Assembly (NCBI GenBank): GCA_025963635.1
Contig: JAOQAK010000002.1
Coordinates: 306,003-370,002, forward strand
Reading direction: 5' to 3'
DNA: 64,000 bases
Origin: Ferruginibacter sp.
GTDB lineage: Bacteria; Bacteroidota; Bacteroidia; Chitinophagales; Chitinophagaceae
Below the pieces are notes generated by a model, which was not told where the DNA came from, made no database searches, and worked only from the letters and a program-made list of their open reading frames with translations. Shown here piece by piece: positions 18,500-27,752 of the stretch. A program made the translations under genes and the position numbers. Each line of letters opens with the position of its first letter. Positions within the stretch are counted from its first letter, which is position 1.

Positions 18500-19198
18500 C
18501 TAATAAAACGTTTTTTTGTTCTGTTTGTTCCAATATAGAACTAATAAAAAGCCAAGTACAGCTCCTCCTATATGGGCGAAATGCGCAATATTATCGCCCT
18601 GCACTTGTACTACGCCTCCAAAAACATCGATGGCGATCATTCCCATAATGGCCCATTTGGCTTTGATCGGAATGGGTATGGGCAATAGGATGAGTTCAGT
18701 GTTGGGGAAAAGGTAACCAAATGCCGCCAGTATGCCCATTATTGCTCCTGAAGCGCCCACCGTGTAGGCCTGGCGTAAAATAAGCTGGTACCGGTCGATG
18801 TCATCCGGGCTTAAATTGCTGTGGTCAATTTGCCAAAAATCATGTACATACGATCCCATTTGAAAAAATGCTGAACCTAAGCCACATATAAAATAAAAGA
18901 TCAGAAATCTTTTCGGCCCCCAAACCCTTTCCACCATGGAGCCAAACATCCATAATGCAAACATGTTAAATAACAGGTGGGCAAACCCGCCATGCATAAA
19001 CATATGGGTTAACAGCTGGTAAGGTTGAAAGTAAATAGATTTATAGTGATGCAGTGCAAAAAGATCGGCTGCTGGGTTAATGGCTTCGTTTCCACCGGAT
19101 ACCAATTGTGCAAGAAAGACCAAAACGTTGATGATAATGAGATTAAGTACTACCGGTGTGGTTTGCGAAAACCGGTTGCCGTAATTGTTATAAGCCAT
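18500..19198 (-). CDS. Rhomboid family intramembrane serine protease
   Basis: 232 residues with about six membrane segments and a complete catalytic dyad: Ser150 in YTVGASGAIMG and His209 in AHFAHIGG, plus the TM2 HLLFN motif. It should cleave membrane-protein helices within the bilayer. The gene is first of a minus-strand trio with the Ser-less rhomboid and the EEP membrane protein. The active and inactive copies together suggest a functional pair. Confidence 0.93.
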   Translation of the reverse strand: MAYNNYGNRFSQTTPVVLNLIIINVLVFLAQLVSGGNEAINPAADLFALHHYKSIYFQPYQLLTHMFMHGGFAHLLFNMFALWMFGSMVERVWGPKRFLIFYFICGLGSAFFQMGSYVHDFWQIDHSNLSPDDIDRYQLILRQAYTVGASGAIMGILAAFGYLFPNTELILLPIPIPIKAKWAIMGMIAIDVFGGVVQVQGDNIAHFAHIGGAVLGFLLVLYWNKQNKKTFY

Positions 19199-19317
19199 TT
19201 AAAGTTGATTGATTATCCTGCAATTTCGCAATAGTTATTGGATTTATTCTCCCATCTGTAAAGGAATTATGATACTCTTACAATTCATTGAAAGCGAAAG
19301 AGAGCCTTCGATCTTAT

Positions 19318-20007
19318 TTATTTGAGCAATGAAGGCAATATCCCGGTAATTTGATCTACATGCCTGAAATTAACGTGTTCCACATGATGCTCTACCTGTT
19401 CATGCGCCCAGGTGGTGTGATAGGGAATGTGGATCGCATGCCCGCCAATAGCCAATACCGGCATTACATCCGACTTTAACGAATTGCCGATCATTAAAAA
19501 TTCTCCAGGTGGAATATCGAGGTGTTTGATCAGTTTGCGATAATCTGCTTCCTGTTTATCGGACATGATCTCAATGTGATGAAAATAATGTTCCAATCCA
19601 GACTTTTTAAGTTTACGTTCCTGGTCGAGGAGGTCGCCCTTGGTTGCTACTACCAGCCGGTAACTTCCTTTTAATGCTTTCAGCACATCTTCTACTCCGT
19701 CCAGTATCTCAATAGGTTTTTCCAATAATTCCTTGCCATAAACGATGGCTTTCTCCAGAACTTCGATCGCCAGTGTGTTGTCAGTAACCCGCAGCGCAGT
19801 CTCTATCATCGAAAGCATAAAACCCTTTACGCCATAACCGTACAGGGGAAGGTTTTGTATTTCGGTTTTAAATAGTTCTTTGGCAAGCGTGTGATGAGGT
19901 AAATAGTCTTCCAGCAATGCACAAAATTTGGTTTCTGTTTCCTGGAAATAAGGCTCGTTGATCCAGAGCGTATCGTCGGCATCAAAAGCAATTACTTTTA
20001 TGTTCAT
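19318..20007 (-). CDS. HAD-family hydrolase
   Basis: 229 residues from ATG 20007. Motif I is AFDADDTLW (nucleophile Asp and acid/base Asp), motif II is VVATKG, motif III Lys lies around LKKSG, and motif IV is MIGNSLKSDVMPV. Such enzymes dephosphorylate small phosphorylated metabolites; the substrate cannot be told. A longer frame from 20070 adds 21 residues not matching HAD starts. No operon partner is evident. Confidence 0.88.
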   Translation of the reverse strand: MNIKVIAFDADDTLWINEPYFQETETKFCALLEDYLPHHTLAKELFKTEIQNLPLYGYGVKGFMLSMIETALRVTDNTLAIEVLEKAIVYGKELLEKPIEILDGVEDVLKALKGSYRLVVATKGDLLDQERKLKKSGLEHYFHHIEIMSDKQEADYRKLIKHLDIPPGEFLMIGNSLKSDVMPVLAIGGHAIHIPYHTTWAHEQVEHHVEHVNFRHVDQITGILPSLLK

Positions 20008-20313
20008 AAGAATGTGATTTTGCCTTGAAATTTTTTGGTACCGGATATTGACTTTTGGGTAGGATCCCAAAGCCCTTGCTGCAATTTATATAACTGTGCT
20101 TAATTATTTATGAATTGTATAAATAAATGGATGCGGAGGCGGCACTTAAAAAATAATTGCCAATGGCGGCAAATGCCGATGGTTTCAACCGGATGCTTCA
20201 AAGTGCTGCAAAATATATATGGGAGTTCCGGCACCAGAATTATTAATCAGAATGTTCAAACAAAAAACTTAAAGCAAATTTTAGCTTGTATTGATTTGTT
20301 ATAGAGGCCGCTG

Positions 20314-22029
20314 TCAAATAACTGCATCGGTTTCCTTCAACCTGAGCAGTACCACACATTCAATGTGATGGGTATGCGGGAACATATCTACCGGTTGAAT
20401 TTTTTCTACGCTGTATTTTACACTCAGCAAACCCAGGTCCCGTGCCTGTGTGGCTGTGTTGCAACTAACATACACAATCGAAGGAGCGGCAATATCCAGC
20501 AATTTGTTGACGAGTTTTTCGTGCATACCGGCTCTTGGAGGATCTGTAATGATCACGTCGGGATGGCCGTGTGCAGCAAAAAATGCATCATCGCAGATCT
20601 TTATAACATCCCCAGTAAAAAATTCAGCATGATCAATATGGTTGATGGCGGCATTTATTTTTGCATCTTCAATGGCTTCCGCAACCACTTCCACCCCAAT
20701 AATTTTTTTCGCCAGTTTGCTTACAAAAATTCCAATACTTCCCGTACCACAATACAGATCGTATACAATCTCATTACCGGTGAGCCCGGCGAAATCCCTT
20801 GCAATACCATACAGTTTTTCTGCCTGGCGGGTATTGGTTTGGAAAAAAGATTTAGGCCCGATCTTAAAAGTGAATTCTCCAAGCCTTTCTTCTACGAATC
20901 CTTTGCCATGATACACAACCGGCGTAAGATCATAAATGGTGTCATTCCATTTGGTATTGATGGTGTAAAGCAAGGTAGTAATGGCTGGTACCTGTTGCAA
21001 TATAAAGTCCATCAGTTTTTTTGTTGCTGCTTCATCTTCATAGCCGAGGCAAATATTTACCATCAGTTCACCTGTGGTACAATTGCGGAGGATAATATTG
21101 CGCAGCCAACCGGTATGATTCTTTATATCATAAAAAGAGTAGTCATTTTCCAGCGCAAAACTGCGAATACTATTCCGGATGGTGTTATTTACATCATCCA
21201 TTAAAAAGCATTCCCCGATGTCTATGATCTTATCGAAGAGGCGTGGAACGTGGTAACCTAAAGCCCCCCCAGCCCCCCTGCCCCCGCTGGCCAGCGGGGG
21301 GTTCTTGTTCTCTGCTACTGCAAAGAGATTTTCTGAATTGGAGGAGCCAAGTACGCCTTTTTCGTTGTCATTGTTTGAAGAGTAAAACTTTGCATGTTGA
21401 TCGTGTGAGGTATCGCCTCTTTCATCAGCACTTATGAAATCAACTACTTTAAGTGGATCCTCTGACATGTTTGAATTGATTCCCTCTTGCTGCCGGTTAT
21501 TCAATAATAGATTTGCCCCCTGTTCAAAACTTGAAAATCTATTAGCATCATCAGGGTTCAAGAACCCCCCGCTGGCCAGCGGGGGCAGGGGGGCTGGCTT
21601 TTCCACCGTATACTCCTTATTACTAAACGTAAACTCCAGTTTATTTCTATAATGAATGGTATCATCACTGCCCACTATGGGCATCATTTCAGGCAGTGCA
21701 ACCTTGCCGATTCGCCTGAAATTTTGTGCTACTTCCTGCTGCTTGTATTCTAACTGTTTCGCATAGGGCAACATTTGCCATTTGCATCCGCCACATACAC
21801 CAAAATGCTTGCAAAATGGCGTAGTTCTCTCCTTTGAATATTCATGAATGAAAATGGCTTTTCCTTCGCCGTAATCCTTTTTATTGGTACTTACAAACAC
21901 ATCCACAACATCGCCCGGAACGGCGCCTTCAATAAATATTACTTTCCCATCCTGCCTTGCCACTGATTTGCCTTCCGCGGCATATCCCGTAACCAAAATC
22001 TTTTCCAGTGTATATTTTTTTCTTTTCAC
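20314..22029 (-). CDS. rlmD: 23S rRNA (uracil-C5)-methyltransferase, RlmD/RumA type, with palindromic insertion
   Basis: 571 residues from GTG 22029; normal length is near 450-470. It has a TRAM domain (KILVTGYAAEGKSV...GAVPGDVVDV), Fe-S cysteines (FCKHFGVCGGCKWQ, then Cys in DIGECFLM), SAM motif YDLYCGTGSIG, DPPRAGMHE and the catalytic Cys in VYVSCNTATQA. About 113 codons (about 21261-21600) are inserted between the FSNKEYTVEK and ALGYHVPRLFDK blocks. The insertion ends translate the palindrome (PAPLPPLASGG and NPPLASGGRGAGG) and its middle is polar and low in hydrophobics. The fold on both sides is complete, so the enzyme may still work. The start is set by the -7 element 4 nt upstream. Confidence 0.93.
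   Translation of the reverse strand: MKRKKYTLEKILVTGYAAEGKSVARQDGKVIFIEGAVPGDVVDVFVSTNKKDYGEGKAIFIHEYSKERTTPFCKHFGVCGGCKWQMLPYAKQLEYKQQEVAQNFRRIGKVALPEMMPIVGSDDTIHYRNKLEFTFSNKEYTVEKPAPLPPLASGGFLNPDDANRFSSFEQGANLLLNNRQQEGINSNMSEDPLKVVDFISADERGDTSHDQHAKFYSSNNDNEKGVLGSSNSENLFAVAENKNPPLASGGRGAGGALGYHVPRLFDKIIDIGECFLMDDVNNTIRNSIRSFALENDYSFYDIKNHTGWLRNIILRNCTTGELMVNICLGYEDEAATKKLMDFILQQVPAITTLLYTINTKWNDTIYDLTPVVYHGKGFVEERLGEFTFKIGPKSFFQTNTRQAEKLYGIARDFAGLTGNEIVYDLYCGTGSIGIFVSKLAKKIIGVEVVAEAIEDAKINAAINHIDHAEFFTGDVIKICDDAFFAAHGHPDVIITDPPRAGMHEKLVNKLLDIAAPSIVYVSCNTATQARDLGLLSVKYSVEKIQPVDMFPHTHHIECVVLLRLKETDAVI
21261..21600. repeat. Paired palindromic element B, inside rlmD
   Basis: Left unit 21261-21307 and right unit 21559-21600 are inverted copies. 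Both contain the perfect 20-bp palindrome CCCCCGCTGGCCAGCGGGGG, next to AGCCCCCCTG and GGTTCTTG. They enclose about 250 bp. The frame stays open through the whole element on the minus strand. The unit matches elements A and C. Confidence 0.85.
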
Positions 22030-22033
22030 GGGG

Positions 22034-22041
22034 CAAAAGTA
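22034..22041 (-). promoter_or_regulatory. -7 promoter element of rlmD, leaderless context
   Basis: TACTTTTG on the minus strand, perfect TANNTTTG, ends 4 nt before GTG 22029. A CTTT 19 nt upstream (22061-22064) is a possible -33 box. It lies inside the longer TTG-started frame from 22050 and excludes that start. Confidence 0.65.
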
Positions 22042-22186
22042 ACGCCTCAATGAATCAATTAAAGGAAATGTCAGGCTAATTATTTTGTTAATGATTGGTA
22101 ATTTTAAAAGGCATTACCTGCAGCATGCTTATTAACCACTCATTTTAAATACTTTTACAACTATACCATTTAACATTACCTGATCA

Positions 22187-23626
22187 ATGAAACGAATTTT
22201 CACTTTTTGGCTTACATCAATCATTTGTATTTCCGCAGGCGCTCAGAATTTCAAAGTCACTTTGCAGGCACCACAGTATAAAAGCGGTATTGCCTACCTC
22301 ACTTATCATATGGGCAAAAACCTGAATGTAGAAGATTCTGCGGGCGTAAATAGCAATGGGGTAGCCATTTTCACCGGGAAGAGGAAATTGCCTGGCGGAA
22401 TTTACGCGGTGGTTTTGCCGGGAAAGCGAATCACAGTAGATTTTTTTACTGATAAAGAACAGGTTATTTCCATAAAAATAGATACCAACGACCTGGTGAA
22501 TAAAACAGTGGTTACCGGTTCAAAAGAGAATATATTATTTCAACAATACCAGCAATATATTGCCGTAAAGGGAAAGTTGCTGGAGGCGGAAAGACAGGCC
22601 TATCTTCAAGCCACCACTAAAAAAGATTCTGCGCTGCACGAAGCAAACTATCTTAAGTACAATAAGGAACTAAAAGATTATAGGGAAAACATCATCCTCA
22701 ACCATCCCAAATCCATGATGGCGGTTTTGTTAAATGCAATGAAAGAGCCGAAGCTATTGGGTAACAGGATGGTAACCCGCAACGATTCGCTCCAAAATTA
22801 TTATTATTACAAGGCCCATTACTGGGATGGCATTACGTTTATGGATGACCGAATCCTGAGAACCCCTTTCTTTCTGCCAAAATTTGAAAAATATTACCGG
22901 GAAATACTTGTTCAGCAGGCAGACAGTATTATTAAAGAAGCAGATTATCAACTGTTGCTGGCACGCAGCAGCCCCGAGATTTACAAGTTTTTGCTGAACT
23001 GGCTTACGGATGAATATATTAATCCGAAGTACATGGGCCAGGATGCCGTTTTTGTGCATCTTTTTGAAAAATACCATAGCAAAGGACTTACCAGTTGGCT
23101 GAATGAAAAACAAATGGAAACCATCAGCAGAAGGGCTTATATGTTAATGGCCAACCTGATTGGTTTGAAAGCGGCAGAACTGGATATGCTCGACACGACC
23201 GGTAAGCCATCCCCTTTATACCAGGTGAAAGCCGATTATACCGTTGTTTGCTTCTGGGATCCTACCTGCGGCCATTGCAAGGAAGAATTGCCGCGGCTTG
23301 ATTCTATTTACCGTTCCAGCTGGAAAGATCATGGCGTTAAGATCTATGCCGTACTGTCCGCAGATTCAAAGGAAGACCTGAAAAATGAGTGGTTAAAATA
23401 CATCAGGGAACACCATATCGGCGACTGGACCAATGTTTACCAGACAAAAGAAATGGAAGCTGCCACTGCGGCTGCTCAAAAACCAGGTTACCGTCAATTG
23501 TATGATATCACACTTACACCTACATTATACCTGCTGGATAGCGAAAAGCGGATCATTGGCAAGAAGCTGACCTGGCAACAATTGGATGAACTGCTACATG
23601 TGAAATGGGGCTCAAAAACTAACTAA
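22187..23626 (+). CDS. Periplasmic thioredoxin-like protein with DUF4369/DUF5106-type domains
   Basis: 479 residues. A signal peptide (to about residue 20, SAGAQ) precedes an N-terminal beta-rich domain (DUF4369-like, about 22-110), a helical DUF5106-like middle (about 190-330), and a TlpA-like thioredoxin fold with the redox site FWDPTCGHCKEELPRLDS (Cys about 363/366). It probably handles disulfides of envelope proteins. It is 13 nt upstream of a parvulin-type PPIase, so both may act in outer-membrane protein folding. Confidence 0.87.
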   Translation: MKRIFTFWLTSIICISAGAQNFKVTLQAPQYKSGIAYLTYHMGKNLNVEDSAGVNSNGVAIFTGKRKLPGGIYAVVLPGKRITVDFFTDKEQVISIKIDTNDLVNKTVVTGSKENILFQQYQQYIAVKGKLLEAERQAYLQATTKKDSALHEANYLKYNKELKDYRENIILNHPKSMMAVLLNAMKEPKLLGNRMVTRNDSLQNYYYYKAHYWDGITFMDDRILRTPFFLPKFEKYYREILVQQADSIIKEADYQLLLARSSPEIYKFLLNWLTDEYINPKYMGQDAVFVHLFEKYHSKGLTSWLNEKQMETISRRAYMLMANLIGLKAAELDMLDTTGKPSPLYQVKADYTVVCFWDPTCGHCKEELPRLDSIYRSSWKDHGVKIYAVLSADSKEDLKNEWLKYIREHHIGDWTNVYQTKEMEAATAAAQKPGYRQLYDITLTPTLYLLDSEKRIIGKKLTWQQLDELLHVKWGSKTN

Positions 23627-23639
23627 TCAATCCCGCTAA

Positions 23640-25571
23640 ATGAAGAAAATAGTAGTCCTGCTGGTTATTTGCCTTGGCGCATCGCAACTTTTTTCTCAGA
23701 CACTTTTTACCTACGGAACGAATGCGGTAAGCCGGGATGAGTTTTTAAGAGCTTACAATAAAAACAAAACGCCGGTTGAAAACAAAGAGAAGTCGCTCAG
23801 GGAATACCTTGAGCTATACTACCGGTTTAAATTGAAAGTGAAGGCCGCACGGGAACTGAAACTGGATACCTTGCCTCAACAGGTTTTCGATTTGCAAAAC
23901 TTTCGCAGCCAGGTAGCCGAAGGGTATATGAATGATCAACAAGGCGTTAACAAACTGGTAAATGAGGCATTGCAGCGCTCCCAAAAAGATATTCACCTGC
24001 AGCATTTTTATATAAGTCTTCCATCCGCCATGAGCGCAGCCGATACACTGAAAGCCTATACTGCCATGAGTGAACTGGCCGGCAAATTAAAGGAAGGCAC
24101 AACAGATTATGCTGCCATTACCAGTGAGATCAGCCGCAAATACATGGAAGTGAAAGGGCAGGATATGGGTTATATTACCGCACTATCTGTTCCCTATGAA
24201 ATTGAAAACATAGTGTATAACCTGCGGCCCGGTGGTATCAGCAGGCTATACCGGACCAAATCTGCGCTTCATCTTTTTAAAAACCTGGAGGAACGAAAGA
24301 GTGCAGGCAAATGGAAAATAGCCCAGGTATTGCTATCTGTTCCCCCTGGCGCAGCCGACATGGAATTAAAAGCCATTCAAAGCAAGGCTGATTCAATTTA
24401 TGCATTGCTGGTAGCAGGCGCAGATTTTTCGTCTATGGCAAAACGATTCAGCGAAGACAAACTAACTTATACCAACGGCGGAGAATTGCCGGAATTTGGC
24501 ACCGGTAAATATGAACTGCCTTTTGAGAGCAAAGTGTTTGAACTGAAAAAAGATGGCGAAATATCCAAACCCATTTTCACGGGGTATGGATATCATATTG
24601 TTAAGCGACTACACCAACAGGAAATTCCGGCCGATAATAGCGATGAATTGTTTATGGCAACATTAAAGCAACAAGTATTGCAGGATGAAAGGATTAATAC
24701 AGTAAAAGCGAATTTTATAAAAACGGTGAAAGTAAAGACCGGCTTCAAAAGAAACCCGGCTGTAAGCGAATCTGTTCTATATCGATATGCCGATAGTGTT
24801 GCTGCAACCAAGCAGGTGGGTATTTACCCTATCAATAATAAAACGATTTTTTCTTTCGCCAAATCAAAGGTGAAAGGATCAGATTGGTTGAATTTTATAA
24901 GAGACTACAAATTGAACCCCGATACATACAAAGGAGAAAGCAACGAAGCGTTGCTTGAAAAATACATCGGCACCGCAACATTAGACTATTACCGCATGCA
25001 TTTGGATGAATTTGACCAGGAATTTAAATACCAGCTGGAGGAATTTAAAGAGGGCAATATGTTATTTGAAATCATGGAAAGAAATGTATGGGGCAAAGCG
25101 GCTAACGATAGTATAGGATTGCAAAAATATTATAATGCGCACAAAGCAACATACAATTGGGCAGCAAGTGCAGATATCCTATTGTTTGAGTGCAGTGATC
25201 TCAATGCGGCAGAGGCTGCTATCACGGCATTACGGAGTGGGAAAAACCGCTTCCAGGTGATGGAAGAAAGTGGCGGCAAAGTACAATCCGATTCCGGCAG
25301 GTACGAATTATCACAATTACAATTGCCGGCAGGTATGATAGTAGAAGAGGGTTCAATAACGAAACCTTCGCTTAATAGCGGAGATAAAACCACAAGTTTC
25401 ATCAAGGTGTTGAGAATGTTCCCCGCAAACCAGCAAAGAAGTTACGAAGAAGCTAAGGGCCTGTTGATAAACGATTACCAGGGCTACCTGGAAGAAGCCT
25501 GGCTACAAGAGCTGAAAAAGAAGAGCCCGCTTAACGTGAACACGCCGGTTTTTGAAGCCATGTTAAAATAA
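23640..25571 (+). CDS. Periplasmic peptidyl-prolyl isomerase (parvulin/SurA-like)
   Basis: 643 residues. A signal peptide (CLGASQLFSQ) is followed by a long helical chaperone part and a parvulin (PpiC) domain at about 222-325: WKIAQVLLSVPP, FSSMAKRFSED, NGGELPEFGTGKYELPFE, ISKPIFTGYGYHIVK. It likely isomerises prolyl bonds and chaperones outer-membrane proteins. The preceding gene is a thioredoxin-like protein and the next a small barrel protein. A terminator lies 22 nt after the stop. Confidence 0.92.
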   Translation: MKKIVVLLVICLGASQLFSQTLFTYGTNAVSRDEFLRAYNKNKTPVENKEKSLREYLELYYRFKLKVKAARELKLDTLPQQVFDLQNFRSQVAEGYMNDQQGVNKLVNEALQRSQKDIHLQHFYISLPSAMSAADTLKAYTAMSELAGKLKEGTTDYAAITSEISRKYMEVKGQDMGYITALSVPYEIENIVYNLRPGGISRLYRTKSALHLFKNLEERKSAGKWKIAQVLLSVPPGAADMELKAIQSKADSIYALLVAGADFSSMAKRFSEDKLTYTNGGELPEFGTGKYELPFESKVFELKKDGEISKPIFTGYGYHIVKRLHQQEIPADNSDELFMATLKQQVLQDERINTVKANFIKTVKVKTGFKRNPAVSESVLYRYADSVAATKQVGIYPINNKTIFSFAKSKVKGSDWLNFIRDYKLNPDTYKGESNEALLEKYIGTATLDYYRMHLDEFDQEFKYQLEEFKEGNMLFEIMERNVWGKAANDSIGLQKYYNAHKATYNWAASADILLFECSDLNAAEAAITALRSGKNRFQVMEESGGKVQSDSGRYELSQLQLPAGMIVEEGSITKPSLNSGDKTTSFIKVLRMFPANQQRSYEEAKGLLINDYQGYLEEAWLQELKKKSPLNVNTPVFEAMLK

Positions 25572-25593
25572 ACTCCAAAACATTAACATTTTT

Positions 25594-25630
25594 AAAGCCT
25601 GTTATCAAATTCTGATGGCAGGCTTTTTGT
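25594..25630 (+). terminator. Terminator after PPIase gene
   Basis: AAAGCCTG (25594-25601) and CAGGCTTT (25619-25626) form an 8-bp stem followed by TTT. Confidence 0.75.
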
Positions 25631-25694
25631 CTAAGGGGCATAGTAACAGCCGAAATATAGCTGCGCTTATTATAAACCTCTAAAATCAAAATGT

Positions 25695-26399
25695 ATGATT
25701 ATCAAGAAATTAATGGCAGTGTCTCTGCTAACGGCAATGGGTATTGCTTCAAAGGCCCAGGTGTATATCCAGGGTGGCGTAAATCTCGCTAACATCACAA
25801 AAACAAATGATGGTCAAACAGCAAAAAATAACATGCTCCCAAGCTTTAATGCAGGTGTATTGGGAAGATTTGGAATATCGGATATGTTTGACGTGGAATC
25901 CGGGCTTTTATTGACAGGCAAAGGGTCTAAAGCAAATACTTATTTTTCAAGTGCTACAGATGATAATTACGTGAAAACAAAATTTAACCCTGTTTATCTT
26001 GAAGTTCCCTTAAATGCAGTGGTGAAATTTCCCCTCGAAGCAAAATCAAAATCGAACATTTTTATTAATGCCGGACCATACATTGCAATGGGCGTTTTTG
26101 GAAAATCAAAGGTAGAGCAGAAGTTCCTGGGAGTAACCTCAACTTCATCCAGCAACATCAAATTCAGCAACGATGATCCATTCACATCTGAACAGGATGA
26201 TGCCGCTTATGATAAACTAAAAAGATTCGACTACGGTTTAAACTTTGGTGGCGGTGTTGATTTGGGCAAATTTATTCTAAAGGCTAACTACGGACTTGGT
26301 CTTGCCAAGATAGGTAGTACGCAAAGTAATAACTCGGTAGATGACAAAAACAAATTTCGCACCTGGAGCATTTCTGCAGGTATTCCGTTAGGAAGATAA
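25695..26399 (+). CDS. Outer-membrane beta-barrel protein (PorT/porin-family type)
   Basis: 234 residues. A signal peptide (ending SKAQ) precedes an eight-strand-type barrel: VYIQGGVNLANITKT, FNAGVLGRFGISDMFDVESG, INAGPYIAMGVFG, YGLNFGGGVDLGKF, and a last strand ending in SAGIPLGR. This is the common Bacteroidota OMP_b-brl_2 family, mostly of unknown function. It is bounded by terminators on both sides, so is likely monocistronic. Confidence 0.88.
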   Translation: MIIKKLMAVSLLTAMGIASKAQVYIQGGVNLANITKTNDGQTAKNNMLPSFNAGVLGRFGISDMFDVESGLLLTGKGSKANTYFSSATDDNYVKTKFNPVYLEVPLNAVVKFPLEAKSKSNIFINAGPYIAMGVFGKSKVEQKFLGVTSTSSSNIKFSNDDPFTSEQDDAAYDKLKRFDYGLNFGGGVDLGKFILKANYGLGLAKIGSTQSNNSVDDKNKFRTWSISAGIPLGR

Positions 26400-26425
26400 G
26401 TTTATAGATATAATAAATCTTTAAG

Positions 26426-26467
26426 GGGAAGAGCCGGTGATGATACACCAATGCTCTTCCCTTTTTT
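26426..26467 (+). terminator. Terminator after barrel gene
   Basis: GGGAAGAGC (26426-26434) pairs with GCTCTTCCC (26453-26461), then TTTTTT. Confidence 0.8.
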
Positions 26468-26557
26468 AGTGAGCATTGGCCCAAATGATTTTAAATGAAT
26501 GATGGTTGGGATCCCCTAAAAGGAAGTGGTAATCACCGGGGTTAAATTCTGACGAGT

Positions 26558-27511
26558 CTACCTTATCTCTTTAACCACGTTGTATATTACTTTCGCTTTT
26601 CCCAATGTATAATAATGTAATACGGGTACGCCAAAGGTTTTTAGTTCCTTTGATTGTTGTATCAGCCATTCTGTACCGATTTGTTCCACATCCTGGTCAG
26701 TCTTAGCTTTTGATACGGCATCCGAAAGCTCTGTTGGGATGTCTACATGAAATATTTTGGGGAGGATGGTCAGTTGTTTTTTGTTGGTAATCGGCTTTAA
26801 ACCGGGAATGATAGGCACATCAATACCAATGGCACGGCATTCCTTTACGAATTGATAAAATTTATTATTGTCAAAAAACATTTGTGTCATGATGTAATCT
26901 GCTCCCGCATCTACTTTTGCCTTCAGGTGAAGCAGGTCTGTTTGAAGATTGGGTGCTTCAAAATGTTTTTCGGGGTAACCCGCTGTACCAATGCAGAAAT
27001 CTGGTTTGCCGCCATTTTTAATATCTTCTTCCTGGTAAATGCCGTTTTTTAAGTTTACCACCTGCTTCAGCAGATCCACAGCAAATGCATGCCCGTCGGG
27101 CTCCGGTTCAAAGTTGGCTTCGTTTTTTGCGGCATCTCCCCTTAATACCAATACATTGTCGATGCCCAGGAAATTTAGATCGATCAGAGCGTCTTCAGTT
27201 ACTCTTTTACTGAAGCCCCCACAGATTAAATGCGGTACCGTGTCAATATTGTAATGATTTTTTATAGCAGCACAAATTGCCACCGTGCCCGGGCGTTTCC
27301 TTACTTCCACTTTTTCGAAAGTGCCATCCGCCTTTTTCTTAAACATGGTTTCACTCCGGTGATAGGTGACATTGATAAAAGCCGGGTTAAATTCCATTAA
27401 AGGATTTAAATGGTCGTATATCGATTGGATGGTTCTGCCTTTTAGTGGTGGCAAAACTTCAAATGAAACCAGGGTATCGGTAGCATGAGCTATGTGATCT
27501 GTTACTTTCAT
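26558..27511 (-). CDS. metF: Methylenetetrahydrofolate reductase
   Basis: 317 residues, a flavin enzyme that reduces 5,10-methylene-THF to 5-methyl-THF for methionine synthesis. The TIM-barrel start VSFEVLPPLKGRT, the PHLICGG strand, LVLRGDA and the ADYIMTQMFFDNNKFYQFV block are family signatures. A perfect -7 element (TATCTTTG, 27526-27533) lies 14 nt upstream. No other methionine gene is adjacent. Confidence 0.95.
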   Translation of the reverse strand: MKVTDHIAHATDTLVSFEVLPPLKGRTIQSIYDHLNPLMEFNPAFINVTYHRSETMFKKKADGTFEKVEVRKRPGTVAICAAIKNHYNIDTVPHLICGGFSKRVTEDALIDLNFLGIDNVLVLRGDAAKNEANFEPEPDGHAFAVDLLKQVVNLKNGIYQEEDIKNGGKPDFCIGTAGYPEKHFEAPNLQTDLLHLKAKVDAGADYIMTQMFFDNNKFYQFVKECRAIGIDVPIIPGLKPITNKKQLTILPKIFHVDIPTELSDAVSKAKTDQDVEQIGTEWLIQQSKELKTFGVPVLHYYTLGKAKVIYNVVKEIR

Positions 27512-27525
27512 AATTTAAATGGAGG

Positions 27526-27533
27526 CAAAGATA
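27526..27533 (-). promoter_or_regulatory. -7 promoter element of metF
   Basis: TATCTTTG on the minus strand, perfect TANNTTTG. Confidence 0.55.
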
Positions 27534-27545
27534 TACTCTAAAAGC

Positions 27546-27577
27546 AAAAAACCCTGTGTTTGAACACAAGGTTTTTT
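27546..27577. terminator. Bidirectional terminator between S46 gene and metF
   Basis: AAAAAACCCTGTGTT (27546-27560) pairs with AACACAAGGTTTTTT (27563-27577) with one bulge; T-rich on both strands. On the minus strand it follows the S46 peptidase gene. Confidence 0.75.
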
Positions 27578-27679
27578 AGTATCATTGGTTGAGCGATTGC
27601 CGGTAGGCTAACTTATGCATAATAGGGTGCGTGTTGATAGCAAGCCTTAGCAACTCCGTTATTGATGTAAGTGCATCAA

Positions 27680-27716
27680 ATCAAAAATGCCATCCAAGGC
27701 GGATGACATTTTTGAT
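27680..27716. terminator. Hairpin after S46 peptidase gene
   Basis: ATCAAAAATGCCATCC (27680-27695) pairs with GGATGACATTTTTGAT (27701-27716), 15 of 16 positions, loop 5 nt. It lies 36 nt after the S46 stop; with 27546-27577 it makes a double terminator. Confidence 0.65.
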
Positions 27717-27752
27717 GAAAACTACGTGATGAACCAATAAGCTTGCAAACTC

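Noticed and set aside
20110..20304. 64-codon plus-strand frame upstream of rlmD's end
   Set aside because: Low-complexity composition and no signals; treated as noncoding.
20365..21204. 279-codon plus-strand frame antisense to rlmD
   Set aside because: Its translation has Cys/His/Ile-rich shadow composition and no family motif, while the minus-strand frame is a clear RlmD.
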